Shown: one piece after another, positions 34,571-43,261 of the stretch
Numbering within the stretch: the stretch's first letter is position 1
Layout of the letters: each line of letters starts with the position of its first letter
NCBI RefSeq assembly: GCF_020103695.1
Contig: NZ_JAHXBF010000004.1
Location: 62,001-126,000, forward strand
Direction of reading: 5' to 3'
Origin: Hyalangium versicolor
Lineage (GTDB): Bacteria; Myxococcota; Myxococcia; Myxococcales; Myxococcaceae
DNA length: 64,000 nt
Notes under the pieces: generated by a model
Seen by the model: the letters and a program-made list of their open reading frames with translations, nothing else
What the model was told of the DNA's origin: nothing
Database searches by the model: none
Position numbers and translations under genes: made by a program

Positions 34571-34913
34571 GAAGAGCAGACCTGAGCGGACAACGCCGCA
34601 GACAGCATTCTGATTTCATTGCAGAGCGTTCCATCCTGTCTTCTCTGTGCGTTCACCGAGCACAGGCCCAAGAGAATGAGCGCCCCCCCACTTCGCAGGA
34701 TGGGATTGTTTCACGTTCCCGTCCGCTGGCGCCAGCCTGCTCTCCCGCGTGGGAGCTGCTGCCCACGGGCTGGTCATTTATTCTTGAGACCCGCTTGACG
34801 CCGCGTGGGCCACACGACACTGAACACTCCACTGGGAGTCTCACCCAACCCAGGATGGAGGTCGCGAGTGAGCCCTTGTCCGACCCCCGTAGAGATTCCG
34901 CTCGCGCCGGAAC
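34571..34913. other. intergenic region without recognised gene
   Basis: A 343-bp stretch upstream of the response-regulator gene and downstream of the 34914-35429 gene. It should carry the response-regulator promoter. AT content rises near 34600-34680 and 34765-34800. No ORF with ribosome site, no strong hairpin. Confidence 0.4.
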
Positions 34914-35429
34914 TCAGCCCAGCTTGCGAATGAAGGCGGCGGCCAGCTCGGCCTTCTTCGCGTCAGACTCGCTCGTGGGCAGCACGAGGATCTTCTCGGC
35001 TGGCAGGTACTTGCGCGCCCGCTCCTGCATCTGCTGGCTGTATTTGGCGACGTAGGCGTCCACGTCCTGCTGCTTCATGCCCGCGGCCAGGCCCTGCTGC
35101 TTCTGGGCCTCCAGTCCCGAGAAATCCAGCACGCAGCCGTCCACCTGCCCCTGGCCCAGGTAGAGCAGCCAGCTGTTGCTGAACAAGCCGATGCGCCCCT
35201 CCTTGCCCGCCACCTTCTCCAGCGCCGCCTTGTAGAAAGGGGCCAACGCGGCGTTCTCTCCCAAGGGGATGTTGGACAGCAGGTGCTTCTGGGCCTGCGG
35301 ATCCTTCGAGAGCTCGACGGTGACGGGGCCGTTGTCCACGAACGTCAACTTCGCGGAGGCACAGGCCTGAGCCACCCAGGGGGCAGGCTCTCCCGGCTCG
35401 TTGGAGAACACGATCACGAAGCGCTTCAT
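34914..35429 (-). CDS. conserved soluble protein of unknown function
   Basis: A 171-residue protein with no signal peptide or membrane segment. The beginning, MKRFVIVFSNEPGEPAPWVAQ, reads like a beta strand followed by a helix. The centre (LLYLGQGQVDGCVLDFSGLEAQ) is a second alpha/beta unit and the C-terminal third is helical and charged. I do not recognise a family. It is a lone minus-strand gene 60 bp downstream of the membrane cyclase gene, which could place both on one transcript. Confidence 0.65.
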   Translation of the reverse strand: MKRFVIVFSNEPGEPAPWVAQACASAKLTFVDNGPVTVELSKDPQAQKHLLSNIPLGENAALAPFYKAALEKVAGKEGRIGLFSNSWLLYLGQGQVDGCVLDFSGLEAQKQQGLAAGMKQQDVDAYVAKYSQQMQERARKYLPAEKILVLPTSESDAKKAELAAAFIRKLG

Positions 35430-35489
35430 CTCACAGGCCCCCAGTGAAGGAAGGCGCCATCATATCCCATCGCACCGCGTTCCAGGGGC

Positions 35490-36971
35490 TCAGGCGGCTC
35501 GCACCGTTCGGGCCCCTCCCTCCACCGTGAGCAGCCGCATCTCTCCGGCCACGCCCTTGAGGGACACCGTGTCCACCTCCTTCACGGTGAAGAACTCGCC
35601 GAGCCGCCGGGCCACCTCCTCGCTGAAGAGCAGCGGCGGCCGGGGCTGGCGCGCCTGGCCCTCGATGCGCGAGGCCACGTTGACGGTGTGGCCAATGACG
35701 GTGAACTCCAGCCGATCCGTGCTCCCCAGGTAGCCCGCGACGGCCTCGCCCGCGTGGATGCCGATGCCGGAGTCGAGGTGGATGCCCCGTTCGGCCAGCC
35801 GCGCGTTGTAGGCCTCCAGGCGGCGGCGCATCTCCAGGCCCGCGCTCACGGCGGACACCGCGGGATTGCCCTGGCCCTCGGTGAGCCCGAACACGGCGAG
35901 CACCGCGTCCCCGATGAACTTGTCCACCAGGCCCCCGTGGCTCTGGAGCGCACCCACCATCTCCTGGAAGTAGCCGTTGAGCACCTCGATGAGCACCTCG
36001 GGCGCCAGGGATTCGGACAGGCGCGTGAAGTCGCGCAAGTCGCTGAAGAGGATCACCACGTCCCGCCGGCTGCCTCCCAGCACCGCCGTCTTCCCGTGCC
36101 GCGCGTACTTCTCGATGAACTCGGTGGCGACCTGCGGGGAGACGAAGCGGCCGAACGCTTCGCGGATGCGCTCGCGGAGCTGGAGCCCTCCGGCCATCTC
36201 GTTGATGCCGGCGGCCACGAGCGACAGCTCATCCGGACGGCTCGTGGCGGCCGCGGGCTGGAAGTCTCCGCTGCCCACCCGGCGAACGGCCTCGAGCAGC
36301 CGCTCCGAGTCGCGGCGCAGACTGCGGCCATAGGCAATGGCCGCCGCGAGTGCTCCTCCCGTGAAGCCGACGGCGAGCAGGGCTGCCTCGAGCACGTACC
36401 GCACGTCGCCATGGAGCTCAGTGATGAAGCGCTGCAGGGTGAGCAGGAGGACAAACCCGGGCACGGTGGTGAAGATGACGTAGCCCTCGATGAGCCGCCG
36501 CCCGAGCCGCTCGCGCAACTGCGCCTCTGGTGAGAGCGCGGGGCTCTGCGGCAGCCAGCGCTCGAAGAAGAGGTATTCCATCTGGGCGAGGATTCCGCCT
36601 CCCAGCAACCAGTAGCCCACGGCGAACTTGAGGTGGCTGGGCATGGGGAACGACGGGTAGAGCGCGAAGTGGATGATGATGGCGAGCAGGCCCGTCATGC
36701 CCCAGGACACCACGGACAGCACCCATGCGCGGCGTGCGGGAGTGGAGTGCTCGCTCTGCAGAGGAACGAACCGCAGCAGCAGCTCCCGGAGGCCCATGTG
36801 GAACAGGCACAGCAGGATGACCGTGCGCGCCAGCACCGGGGGCGGGAGGCTGCAGATGAAGGTGCAGACGAGCCGCGCGTAGACGAAGGTGAAGATTCCC
36901 ACCAGCACCGTGCCACCGTGGAGCAGGAGGCGGAGACTCGTGGGGAGGCGGTGCGCGGAGGGAGACGTCAT
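35490..36971 (-). CDS. membrane class III adenylate/guanylate cyclase
   Basis: A 493-residue protein: about six hydrophobic helices in residues 15-230, a HAMP-like segment (RRVGSGDFQPAAATSRPDEL), then a class III cyclase domain (about 300-480). Both metal-binding aspartates are present, in ILFSDLRDFTRLSE and FIGDAVLAVFG, with the substrate Lys in VDKFIGD. The transition-state Asn and Arg are in TVNVASRIEG. The residue usually Asp in the TVIGDTVN motif, which contacts the adenine, is His here (TVIGHTVN), so purine specificity or activity may be altered. The membrane region is not one I can name. Confidence 0.88.
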   Translation of the reverse strand: MTSPSAHRLPTSLRLLLHGGTVLVGIFTFVYARLVCTFICSLPPPVLARTVILLCLFHMGLRELLLRFVPLQSEHSTPARRAWVLSVVSWGMTGLLAIIIHFALYPSFPMPSHLKFAVGYWLLGGGILAQMEYLFFERWLPQSPALSPEAQLRERLGRRLIEGYVIFTTVPGFVLLLTLQRFITELHGDVRYVLEAALLAVGFTGGALAAAIAYGRSLRRDSERLLEAVRRVGSGDFQPAAATSRPDELSLVAAGINEMAGGLQLRERIREAFGRFVSPQVATEFIEKYARHGKTAVLGGSRRDVVILFSDLRDFTRLSESLAPEVLIEVLNGYFQEMVGALQSHGGLVDKFIGDAVLAVFGLTEGQGNPAVSAVSAGLEMRRRLEAYNARLAERGIHLDSGIGIHAGEAVAGYLGSTDRLEFTVIGHTVNVASRIEGQARQPRPPLLFSEEVARRLGEFFTVKEVDTVSLKGVAGEMRLLTVEGGARTVRAA

Positions 36972-37053
36972 GGAGAGGGAGCTCCGGGCGCTTGACGCGC
37001 CGTGAAGACCTCATGACTCTCGTCCCAAGCGGAGAGCTTGTCTACTCAGAGGG

Positions 37054-37566
37054 TCAGTGTGTCGGAGCCGTGTAGGCAACCTGCGTCACTGTGTACTCCA
37101 TGGCGCCCCGGGGGCGCTCGACCTGCACGGACTCGCCTACTTCCTTGCCCAGCAGCGCGCGAGCCAGGGGAGACTCCACGCTCAGCCTGCCTGCCTTCAC
37201 ATCTGCTTCATCGGGTCCGACGATGCGGTACGTCACCTCCGCCCCGTCCTCGTCCTCCAAGGTGACCCAGGCGCCGAAGAAGACTCGCCCCTCCTGCGAG
37301 GGCTCGGGCGCTACTACCCGGACTTCCTCCAGCGTCGCCGCGAGCTCCTGGGCCCGCCGCTCCCGCTCCCGCTTGCGCACACCCGCATCCAGCCCCGTCT
37401 GCCCCTCGGTGGCCGGCTCCGGGCCGAGCAGCGAAGCGAGCTCCTCCTGGAGCGCCCGGTAGCCTTCCGGGGTGATGTAGCGCTTCTCTCCGCTCCCACT
37501 GCGCGGCCGGACGGGGACGAGCCCCTCATCGCCTCCGCCGTCCTCCTTGGTGAATGCCTTGGACAT
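37054..37566 (-). CDS. GreA/GreB-like transcription factor with shortened N-terminal hairpin
   Basis: A 170-residue protein. The start MSKAFTKED is that typical of GreB and AGGAGG lies 5-10 nt before the ATG, so 37566 is preferred over the longer ORF. The C-terminal FKBP-like domain is complete (VFFGAWVTLEDEDGAEVTYR, IVGPDEADVKAGRLSVESPL, LGKEVGESVQV). The N-terminal hairpin is ~20 residues shorter than in E. coli GreA and lacks the GDxxENAEY tip that carries the acidic residues needed to stimulate RNA cleavage. It probably binds the RNA polymerase secondary channel without classical cleavage activity, as some Gre-like regulators do. Confidence 0.78.
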   Translation of the reverse strand: MSKAFTKEDGGGDEGLVPVRPRSGSGEKRYITPEGYRALQEELASLLGPEPATEGQTGLDAGVRKRERERRAQELAATLEEVRVVAPEPSQEGRVFFGAWVTLEDEDGAEVTYRIVGPDEADVKAGRLSVESPLARALLGKEVGESVQVERPRGAMEYTVTQVAYTAPTH

Positions 37567-37726
37567 GCCGACCTCCTCCTCTCGCAATCTGGAGCACCTG
37601 CTCTGGCTGCGCCAGCGTGGATCGTTCATTTCTCACACCGGGCGCGGGTTCGAGTGAAGTCCCGAGCCCCACCTCGAAGCGCGAGGATTAAGGTGCCGCC
37701 TCCTGTCGCCGACGAGGGGTACGCAC

Positions 37727-38401
37727 ATGACGCAGTCCACGAAGCTGACTGGAACCGATGGCAAGGAAGTGCCGGGCACTCTCATCGAGGCGGCCGGCGG
37801 CAGCGCGAAAGGCGCGGTGATGCTCGTCCACGAGTGGTGGGGCCTCAACGGCCACATCCGCGACGTAGCGGAGCGGCTGGCGCGCGAGGGCTTCACCGTC
37901 TTCGCGGTGGACCTCTACGGAGGGAAGGTGGCGACGGACGAGAAGACCGCGGAGCAGTACATGAGCTCCATGGACTGGAAGCAGACGGGAGATGTGCTGC
38001 GGCGCGCCTCCGAGGCCCTGCGCCAGCGCAACGGCGGCACGAAGCTGGCCGTGATGGGCTTCTGCATGGGCGGCGCGGTGGCGCTCGCGGCGGCGGCGAA
38101 TGATCCGCAAATCACCGCATGCGTGCCCTTCTACGGCATCCCGCCCGAGGACAAGGGGGATGTGACGAAGATCCGCGCGTCGGTGCTGGGCCACTTCGCG
38201 AAGCAGGACAACTGGTGCTCGCCGGACCGCGTGGACGCGCTGGAGAAGAAGCTGAAGTCCGCCAACGTGCCCTCGGAGCTCCACCGCTACGACGCGCAGC
38301 ACGCCTTCTTCAACGACACGCGCCCCGCCGTCTACTCGAAGCCGAACGCCGACGTGGCGTGGAAGCGCACCGTGGAGTTCCTCCGCGCGAAGCTGGGCTG
38401 A
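37727..38401 (+). CDS. dienelactone hydrolase family protein
   Basis: A 224-residue alpha/beta hydrolase. The conserved E36 in VMLVHEWWGLN and the catalytic triad C113 (GFCMGG), D161 (KQDNWC) and H192 (DAQHAFFN) are present and ordered as in dienelactone hydrolase. Substrate may be an enol lactone or another small ester; bacterial DLH homologues are broad. No neighbouring aromatic degradation genes are seen, so a general esterase or detoxification role is just as likely. Cytoplasmic, no signal peptide. Transcribed alone, ending at a hairpin shared with the convergent lipoprotein gene. Confidence 0.9.
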   Translation: MTQSTKLTGTDGKEVPGTLIEAAGGSAKGAVMLVHEWWGLNGHIRDVAERLAREGFTVFAVDLYGGKVATDEKTAEQYMSSMDWKQTGDVLRRASEALRQRNGGTKLAVMGFCMGGAVALAAAANDPQITACVPFYGIPPEDKGDVTKIRASVLGHFAKQDNWCSPDRVDALEKKLKSANVPSELHRYDAQHAFFNDTRPAVYSKPNADVAWKRTVEFLRAKLG

Positions 38402-38414
38402 GCCACCGGGGGCT

Positions 38415-38442
38415 CCGGGCGAAGCCGATCCGCCTCGCCCGG
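38415..38442. terminator. hairpin between convergent genes
   Basis: Perfect 8-bp inverted repeat CCGGGCGA (38415-38422) and TCGCCCGG (38435-38442) with a 12-nt loop, in the 52-bp space between the convergent dienelactone hydrolase and lipoprotein genes. The stem is followed on the plus strand by TGTGTCCT. Likely bidirectional terminator. Confidence 0.55.
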
Positions 38443-38453
38443 TGTGTCCTGCG

Positions 38454-38933
38454 CTAGGGGTGGGGAGGAGCCACGGGCGGCGTCTCAGGAGCCGCCGTGC
38501 TGCTCGGGGCCACCGAGCCCGTGGAGTTCGTCTCCTCCGCCGCCGGAGGCTGCGAGGCAGGAGGCTGCGCGGCGGGGGCTTCCGCGGGGCGGAAGACCTG
38601 GAACTGGTAGGCCGTCACGCCCTTGGGGAGCACCACCTCCACCAGGGGGTTCTCCTCGAGCAGGGCCTGGGAGACGAGCACGGAGATGCGGCCCTCGTCA
38701 TCGCTCGTGGTGGCCAGGCGCTCGCGGCCCGCGCCCGCGATCACCTTGGCGCCCTTGACGGGCTGCCCCGTGGCGGGATCCACCACGCGCATCATCAGGG
38801 TCTGTCCGTCGGCGGCCTTCAGCGAGGAGCCCTCCGGCTGGACCAGGTCCTTGTAGTGGGGACGCAGGGCACAGGCGGACAGCAGACCAACGGCGAACAG
38901 GGCGAGGCTCAACGAGGCACGGCGAAGGCTCAT
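38454..38933 (-). CDS. lipoprotein with carboxypeptidase-regulatory-like domain
   Basis: A 159-residue lipoprotein (lipobox LSAC, Cys21). Residues ~38-115 look like a small beta-sandwich regulatory domain (MMRVVDPATGQPVKGAKVIA, TTSDDEGRISVLVSQ). The last ~45 residues are a Pro/Ala/Ser/Thr-rich tail (QPPASQPPAAEETN onward), unusual because the low-complexity part is at the C-terminus and not between lipid and domain. Probably in the outer membrane; function unknown. Confidence 0.75.
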   Translation of the reverse strand: MSLRRASLSLALFAVGLLSACALRPHYKDLVQPEGSSLKAADGQTLMMRVVDPATGQPVKGAKVIAGAGRERLATTSDDEGRISVLVSQALLEENPLVEVVLPKGVTAYQFQVFRPAEAPAAQPPASQPPAAEETNSTGSVAPSSTAAPETPPVAPPHP

Positions 38934-39068
38934 GGGGTTTCCATACCGTGACGCTCCCGATTATTCCACCGCTTCCTCAAGCCGCTCGCCCCACGAGCCA
39001 CCCTGCCCCGCTGCCGCTCGCGGGCAGACGTCCCATCTTCAAGAGCACGAATGGAACCGGAGGCTTGC

Positions 39069-39548
39069 ATGTCTGACACCACCGTGATCCCTCCTGAAGA
39101 GGAGAGGACTCTCATCCACAACGCCATGGATCCCTCCTGGCACGTGGACTACGCCACGCTCCCGCCCGACGTCACCCTCAAGCCAGATGGGATCGTCCTC
39201 AAGCGCCCCATCCTCGTGGGCAGCGTCGCGGTGATGGTTTTCTTCAGCTTCATCCTCTTCTTCGTGCCGTTCTTCAGCGGGCTGTTCGGCGGTATGCTCG
39301 GCGGCTATCACGCGGGCCGGATGAAGCGCGCGCTGGCTGCGGGCGTGGTGACCTCGGTGATGGTGCCAGCCTTGATCGCGGGTCTCTCCTTCTTCAGCGA
39401 GCAGCCAGGGCTGCTGTTCCTGATGGGGCTGACGTTCCGTGAGTGGATCATCGCGCACGTCCTCGGAACGCTCATTGGCGCCGCGTCCGGAGCCTTCATG
39501 CGTCCGCGCATCACCGACCGCGAGCTCTGGGAGCATCGCTACGCCTGA
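39069..39548 (+). CDS. small multi-helix membrane protein of unknown function
   Basis: A 159-residue protein with ATG 39069, preceded at 6-10 nt by GGAGG. After a soluble ~50-residue start (WHVDYATLPPDVTLKPDG) there are four hydrophobic segments (VGSVAVMVFFSFILFFVPFF; FGGMLGGYHAGRM; GVVTSVMVPALIAGLSFF; VLGTLIGAASGAFM). The Gly-rich FGGMLGGYHAGR and GTLIGAASGAF resemble a DUF5518-like membrane fold, but I would not assert it. No partner gene is evident; the neighbouring DUF4105 gene converges with only 2 bp between. Confidence 0.7.
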   Translation: MSDTTVIPPEEERTLIHNAMDPSWHVDYATLPPDVTLKPDGIVLKRPILVGSVAVMVFFSFILFFVPFFSGLFGGMLGGYHAGRMKRALAAGVVTSVMVPALIAGLSFFSEQPGLLFLMGLTFREWIIAHVLGTLIGAASGAFMRPRITDRELWEHRYA

Positions 39549-39550
39549 CA

Positions 39551-42304
39551 TCAGCTCAGCTCCATCCCCAGGGTGAGGCGGCGCTCCAGAGAGCCCTCCA
39601 ACCGGGCTCCCAGCCGCCCCTCCCAGCGCAGCTGCGCGCGAGGGGAGAACAACAGGTGGTACCGGCCGAGCCGCCCCAACCGCAGGTCGACCTGGAGCGT
39701 GGTGAGGGCCTCGTGCGTCACCCCGCTCGCCGCTCTCCAGAAGGGGCTGTACTCCGCCTCCAGGCGCACGGCATTGGCGAGCGAGCCCGGTAGGCCCGTT
39801 CGGTGTGAGAGTGAGAACCGGGGTCCGAGCACAGGAGCCAGGACTCCGGCGCCCCAGTGCATTCCCCCCTTCACCCCAGCGCCCAGCGCGGTGAAGTGGC
39901 GGAAGCGAGGCCCATCGTCCACCACCGCGAGCACCTCGGCCTGCACGGTGGCGCGATAGGGAGCGGGATGATCTCTCAGCGATTCCATCTGCGCCGCCAC
40001 ACCCCAGCCCAGCGCGTCCGTAACGGAGTGCTGGTGCAGCGGCAGCTCGCGCACCAGGGTGCGGTAACCCACCAGCGTGAACCGCGAGCCGAGTACCCGG
40101 GGTACACCCTTTCTCGGAAGCAGTGACAGCTCGCCTTCGAGCGCGCGCAGCTCGCTGCCAGGCTGGAAGCCATGCAGGCGCGCATCGCCCAGGGCCTCAC
40201 TGAGACCGGCGGTCTGGAGGAGAACGACAGGTCGCGAGCCTCCCGCTGCCGGGAAGTCGATACCCAGCCCCACCGCCATCCGGGAGGCTCCGGATCTCTC
40301 GATAGCCCCCTCCGCCCACGCTCGTGAAGCCTCCACCTTGGCGCGCTGATCCTCCGCGAGGAACGTCACTGGATCCGCGCTGGCCAGCACGCCGTCCTGG
40401 AGTACCCCCTGCGCATCGGTGGCTGCGACGAAGGCCGCCTCCGTCGCTTCGGCTCGTTCCAGGATGAGTGTCTCCTCGGCCGTTGCGGGGCGCCGGGGAG
40501 CATGGGCGAGCGCCTCCTGGAGCAGGCTGATCCGATCGAGCACCGCCAGCCGCCGCTGGAGCTCGTCCTCGCGCTCGAACTGGCGCTGGCGATCGCTCAC
40601 ACTCTCGGCCGCTGGGGGGATGCGTGTACGCAGCGCGAGCACTTGAGCTCGTTCCACCTCCAGTTTCTCCCCCGCGGAGCGATCCACCGCGCCTCGCTCC
40701 ACACGCACCGACCACGCCACATAGGCGTGCAGCAACGTACGGACCTCCTCCATGTCCTCGGGCGAAGCAGCGCGGAGCATTCCGGCGATGGCCTTGGGCA
40801 TCCACTCATACGCAGCTCGGCGCACCTCCGGTTGGGGAGAGCGCAGGCGCCAGTGCAGCAGGCGCAGCCGAGAGCGGGCTTCAGGCGACAGGTGCGCGCC
40901 AAGCCCGGCCAGCGCCTCTTCCCGAGAGGCGTAAGCCCGCGCCGCACGGGCCTCGGTGGACTCGAGATCATCCGGGACATACTCGAGCAGCGGCTGGCTC
41001 GAGCCATCGGCACCCACCACCTCCGTACGGGCCAGCACGTCCAGGGTCGCGGACGGCAGCACCCAGAGCTGCCCGGGCTGACGCACCTGCCGGCCTCCTT
41101 CGAGCACTCCATTGAGGAGGAAGAGCAGCGCGCTCGCGCAGTTGTCGGTGAAGAACCGATAGGGGAAGTAGCCACGCCGCTCGAGCTCCCAGATGCGCTC
41201 GATGAGCCGCACCTGCTCCGAGGGAGTCAGCCGCATGCGGAAGCGCCGCATGGACCGCTGCTCCAGTTCGAGCGTCTCGTGCGACAGGTCTCCCAGCGTC
41301 GTGGTGAGGAATCCGGTGTCATATCCCCCGAACAGCCCCTTCAGGACGTAGCCCATGCTCCGAGCCTCCAGCCCGGTGAGGGCCACCAGTTGCACCACCG
41401 GCGTGAACCCTGGCCCGCGTGGCACGGCTCCCTCGCGCCACACCGGCCGCATCATCAGGTGGCCGAAGAGGGACTCGGGCTGCCGACCCGAGGCCGCGAC
41501 CAGCATCACCTCGAAGTGGGAGAGGTTCTCCACGTCCGCCCACGCGTCGAAGGCGGGGCAGCGCCCACGAGGAGGCAGCTGGCCCAACCCCTCCGCGGCG
41601 ATGATCTCCCCGAGCGCTCGCGCCTTGGAGAACTCCTGACAACGGACCTGATCATCCACCGCGAGGGCCTCGGATCGCAGGGATTCGACGGGGACGAACA
41701 GCTCCTCGGCGAAGGTGACGAGGTCCAACGAGGCACTCGCCTGCCCCCGCACGCGGCTGAAAGCCCCCGTGTAATTCAGGAGCGCTTCCTCGTGGAAGGT
41801 GAGCAGCCGCTCGAAGGGTGCCCGCCACCCGCTCAGCCGACGCCAGCGAGTGCCTCGGCTCCAACCCCGCGCGTCATCCCAGCGCTGCACCACGGCATGA
41901 ACCACGGCGCGACGGCGCCACAGCCGCTCAGCCTCCTCATCGCTCAGGCGTGAGAGGCGAAAGGTAGCACGACGCTCCAGAGACGAAGCGTATCGATAGA
42001 GGTGGAAGCGCCGGTGCTCCTCCGTCCACTCCGGCCATGCTGGAGAACCATCCCCCAGGCCCAGCGGAGCGGACTCGGCGTGCAGCTCCAACTCCAGTAG
42101 CCCACCGGGAAAATGCCGCATCGCGACAGGCAGGGCAGCCAGCCCCGCCTCCACCTCGGCCACGAGCGCCGCATCCTCGGAAGCGGGGGAGCGCAGCACC
42201 ACGCCATACCCGGCCTCCAACGCAGCGACGCGCTCGGCGAGCGGGGCCTCATCAGCACCCGCCGGGAGCGCGCTCAGCAGTACGGCCAGCGCGAGGAGCC
42301 TCAC
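39551..42304 (-). CDS. DUF4105 (Lnb N-terminal-like) periplasmic protein
   Basis: A 917-residue exported protein (signal peptide 1-17, SALPAGADE). The region ~165-400 is a DUF4105/Lnb N-terminal domain: H282 in ESLFGHLMMRPVW and C389 in FFTDNCASALLFLLN are the family's conserved His and Cys, a thiol-hydrolase-like pair. Residues ~410-620 are helical and charged. The last ~250 residues are beta-rich with alternating hydrophobic strands (RYHLLFSPRAQLRWEGRLGA, RFTLVGYRTLVRELPLHQ) and could be an outer-membrane barrel-like domain. The ATG overlaps the upstream lipoprotein stop by 4 bp. Lnb_N domains are linked to envelope or sialo-glycan maturation, but here function is unknown. Confidence 0.8.
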   Translation of the reverse strand: MRLLALAVLLSALPAGADEAPLAERVAALEAGYGVVLRSPASEDAALVAEVEAGLAALPVAMRHFPGGLLELELHAESAPLGLGDGSPAWPEWTEEHRRFHLYRYASSLERRATFRLSRLSDEEAERLWRRRAVVHAVVQRWDDARGWSRGTRWRRLSGWRAPFERLLTFHEEALLNYTGAFSRVRGQASASLDLVTFAEELFVPVESLRSEALAVDDQVRCQEFSKARALGEIIAAEGLGQLPPRGRCPAFDAWADVENLSHFEVMLVAASGRQPESLFGHLMMRPVWREGAVPRGPGFTPVVQLVALTGLEARSMGYVLKGLFGGYDTGFLTTTLGDLSHETLELEQRSMRRFRMRLTPSEQVRLIERIWELERRGYFPYRFFTDNCASALLFLLNGVLEGGRQVRQPGQLWVLPSATLDVLARTEVVGADGSSQPLLEYVPDDLESTEARAARAYASREEALAGLGAHLSPEARSRLRLLHWRLRSPQPEVRRAAYEWMPKAIAGMLRAASPEDMEEVRTLLHAYVAWSVRVERGAVDRSAGEKLEVERAQVLALRTRIPPAAESVSDRQRQFEREDELQRRLAVLDRISLLQEALAHAPRRPATAEETLILERAEATEAAFVAATDAQGVLQDGVLASADPVTFLAEDQRAKVEASRAWAEGAIERSGASRMAVGLGIDFPAAGGSRPVVLLQTAGLSEALGDARLHGFQPGSELRALEGELSLLPRKGVPRVLGSRFTLVGYRTLVRELPLHQHSVTDALGWGVAAQMESLRDHPAPYRATVQAEVLAVVDDGPRFRHFTALGAGVKGGMHWGAGVLAPVLGPRFSLSHRTGLPGSLANAVRLEAEYSPFWRAASGVTHEALTTLQVDLRLGRLGRYHLLFSPRAQLRWEGRLGARLEGSLERRLTLGMELS

Positions 42305-43098
42305 GGGAGGGACTCCTCACCTCCATATCTAGCCAGGAACGCAGCCCGATCCTCCTCCAGGCGCGGATCCGTGCGAGCAATCTCTCCCACTCGCCGCAGC
42401 CACGCGAGGGCCCGCTCCGGTGTCAGGGTCCGCACATCCGCCAGCGCCAGCAACTCCTGACGGTGGGCTCGCAGCAGCCGGCCAAAGGAGCCCAGGTTCT
42501 CACGGCGGATGCGAGCCAGCGCAGCCAACTCCTCCACGGTGGGGCCAACGCCCAGCGCCAGATCCTCGCGAAGCTGGTGCATACGCGAGCGCAAATACGT
42601 CTCCGCCGCCGGGGCCACCTCCTGCGCGGGAGGTGGAGGCGCCGCCTTGGGAGGCACCCTCATCGCCCGTGCCGCGGCCTGCCAGAAGACCGCCCCCAGG
42701 CCCGCGGCCGTCAGCGCGATGACGGTGGCCGAGAGCATCGGGTTCTTCTGACTCGACCGGGAGCTGTCCGAGCTGTCGCTGGAGTTGTTGCTGGAGTCGT
42801 CGCTGGAGTTGTCGCTGGAGTGGTTCGAGTCTTCGCTGGAGTTGTTCGAGTTGTCGCTGGACTCCTTGGAGCTGTCACCGGACTCGTTCGAGGAATCCGC
42901 GGAGTTGCCCGAGTCCGAGCCCGAGTCCGAGCCGGACCCATCCGACGAATTGCCCGAGTCGCTCGAGCCCTGCTGGGCAAACGCTCCCAACGGCTCGGAA
43001 GCGCTCAGTCCTCGCCTCCCCCTGGCACTGGGTACCTGACAGCCCGTCACAACGAGGCATAGCCCGAGCCACGCCATGGATTTTCTCAGTGTCTTCAT
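42301..43098 (-). CDS. Ser/Asp/Asn-rich lipoprotein coupled to the DUF4105 gene
   Basis: A 265-residue lipoprotein (lipobox VTGC, Cys20). Residues ~44-118 are almost purely Ser, Asp, Asn, Glu and Gly (repeats like DSSNNSSDSSDSSR), an extended acidic linker. One hydrophobic segment follows (about 122-145, MLSATVIALTAAGLGAVFW), then a helical C-terminal domain (YLRSRMHQLREDLALGVGPT). ATG 43098 has GGGGGG upstream. It overlaps the DUF4105 gene by 4 bp, so the two proteins should be made in fixed ratio and probably act together in the envelope. The lipid anchor plus a TM segment is odd topology; possibly only one is used. Confidence 0.78.
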   Translation of the reverse strand: MKTLRKSMAWLGLCLVVTGCQVPSARGRRGLSASEPLGAFAQQGSSDSGNSSDGSGSDSGSDSGNSADSSNESGDSSKESSDNSNNSSEDSNHSSDNSSDDSSNNSSDSSDSSRSSQKNPMLSATVIALTAAGLGAVFWQAAARAMRVPPKAAPPPPAQEVAPAAETYLRSRMHQLREDLALGVGPTVEELAALARIRRENLGSFGRLLRAHRQELLALADVRTLTPERALAWLRRVGEIARTDPRLEEDRAAFLARYGGEESLP

Positions 43099-43261
43099 AT
43101 GTCCCCCCCCTCTGTTGCTGGAAAGGTGACATTCTGGATCCCAGGTATTGTTTGGAAAAGTCCTGACGTCCTGCGGCATGAAGCGCGGATGCTATGGCAT
43201 CCACTCCCCCAGCCCGCTACGAAGACCTAGCTTTGTCATCCCCCCCTGTCCCCTTCAGGTA

